Of a DNA stretch of 64,000 nucleotides, positions 63,961-64,000 are shown one piece after another (position 1 is the first letter of the stretch; each line of letters opens with the position of its first letter). The translations under genes were made by a program, and so were the position numbers. Source of the DNA: Hymenopellis radicata (lineage: Eukaryota > Basidiomycota > Agaricomycetes > Agaricales > Physalacriaceae); contig JADNRX010000184.1 of assembly GCA_015501595.1 (NCBI GenBank), forward strand, positions 42,805-106,804, read 5' to 3'. A model generated the notes under the pieces. That model worked only from the letters and a program-made list of their open reading frames with translations. It searched no databases and was not told the origin of the DNA.

Positions 63961-64000
63961 TCTTGGAGTTACCCTCACAATAACAACACCGCCCCAGTAG

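Noticed and set aside
49884..64000. Reciprocal loss model (copy A keeps DUF6535, copy B keeps PARG)
   Set aside because: Closer reading shows copy A DUF6535 is also frameshifted near 52585, so the loss is not reciprocal.

Overview
The window reads as nuclear DNA of a mushroom-forming basidiomycete (Agaricomycetes). Genes are split by many 45-65 bp GT-AG introns. The recognisable families are agaricomycete hallmarks: a Plavaka transposase, a KDZ transposase with a CxC2 cysteine cluster, DUF6535 membrane proteins, agaricomycete F-box proteins, and several abundant lineage-specific families of unknown function. No ribosomal RNA, CRISPR or bacterial operon structure is present. The genus cannot be told from this sequence.

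Layout. 0.25-4.5 kb: two lineage-specific genes on the minus strand; the first is frameshifted and has a tandemly multiplied exon/intron unit. 4.7-14.3 kb: two tandem, uninterrupted DDE transposase genes on the plus strand, a 13-exon CACTA-like gene and a 5-exon Plavaka gene. 15.6-26.1 kb: one minus-strand KDZ/CxC2 transposon split by two later insertions, a 1.16-kb hAT-like element with a perfect 8-bp target duplication and a 5.16-kb element with CATCAGGAAACGG terminal inverted repeats. 26.2-30.0 kb: small agaricomycete genes. 30.3-34.4 kb: a second KDZ fragment split by a 3.63-kb element of the same CATCA-GAAA family. 34.6-39.3 kb: two genes with viroplasmin/RNase H1-N-like modules and one long gene of an abundant unknown family. 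40.3-41.3 kb: a decayed phosphate-transporter relic. 41.3-44.1 kb: a zinc-finger gene with peptide repeats, then minisatellites.

44.2-49.3 kb holds the most unusual genes: a divergent pair in which one 1031-residue protein joins a GDP-mannose-epimerase-like enzyme to two glycosyltransferase modules and a membrane tail, and its neighbour joins a methyltransferase to a GT8 glycosyltransferase. Together they look like a compact pathway for making and methylating a sugar and attaching it to an acceptor.

49.9-64.0 kb is a segmental duplication. A block with a microbial-type PARG-like gene and a DUF6535 gene occurs twice, with an F-box gene between the copies and an F-box fragment inside the second. 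One PARG-like copy is intact; the other and both DUF6535 copies carry one-base indels.

The two CATCA-GAAA elements share their terminal motif and CTTRAG-rich ends with the right end of the Plavaka element. A reasonable model is that Plavaka transposase moves these non-coding elements. They share internal hairpins and motifs whose role is unknown.
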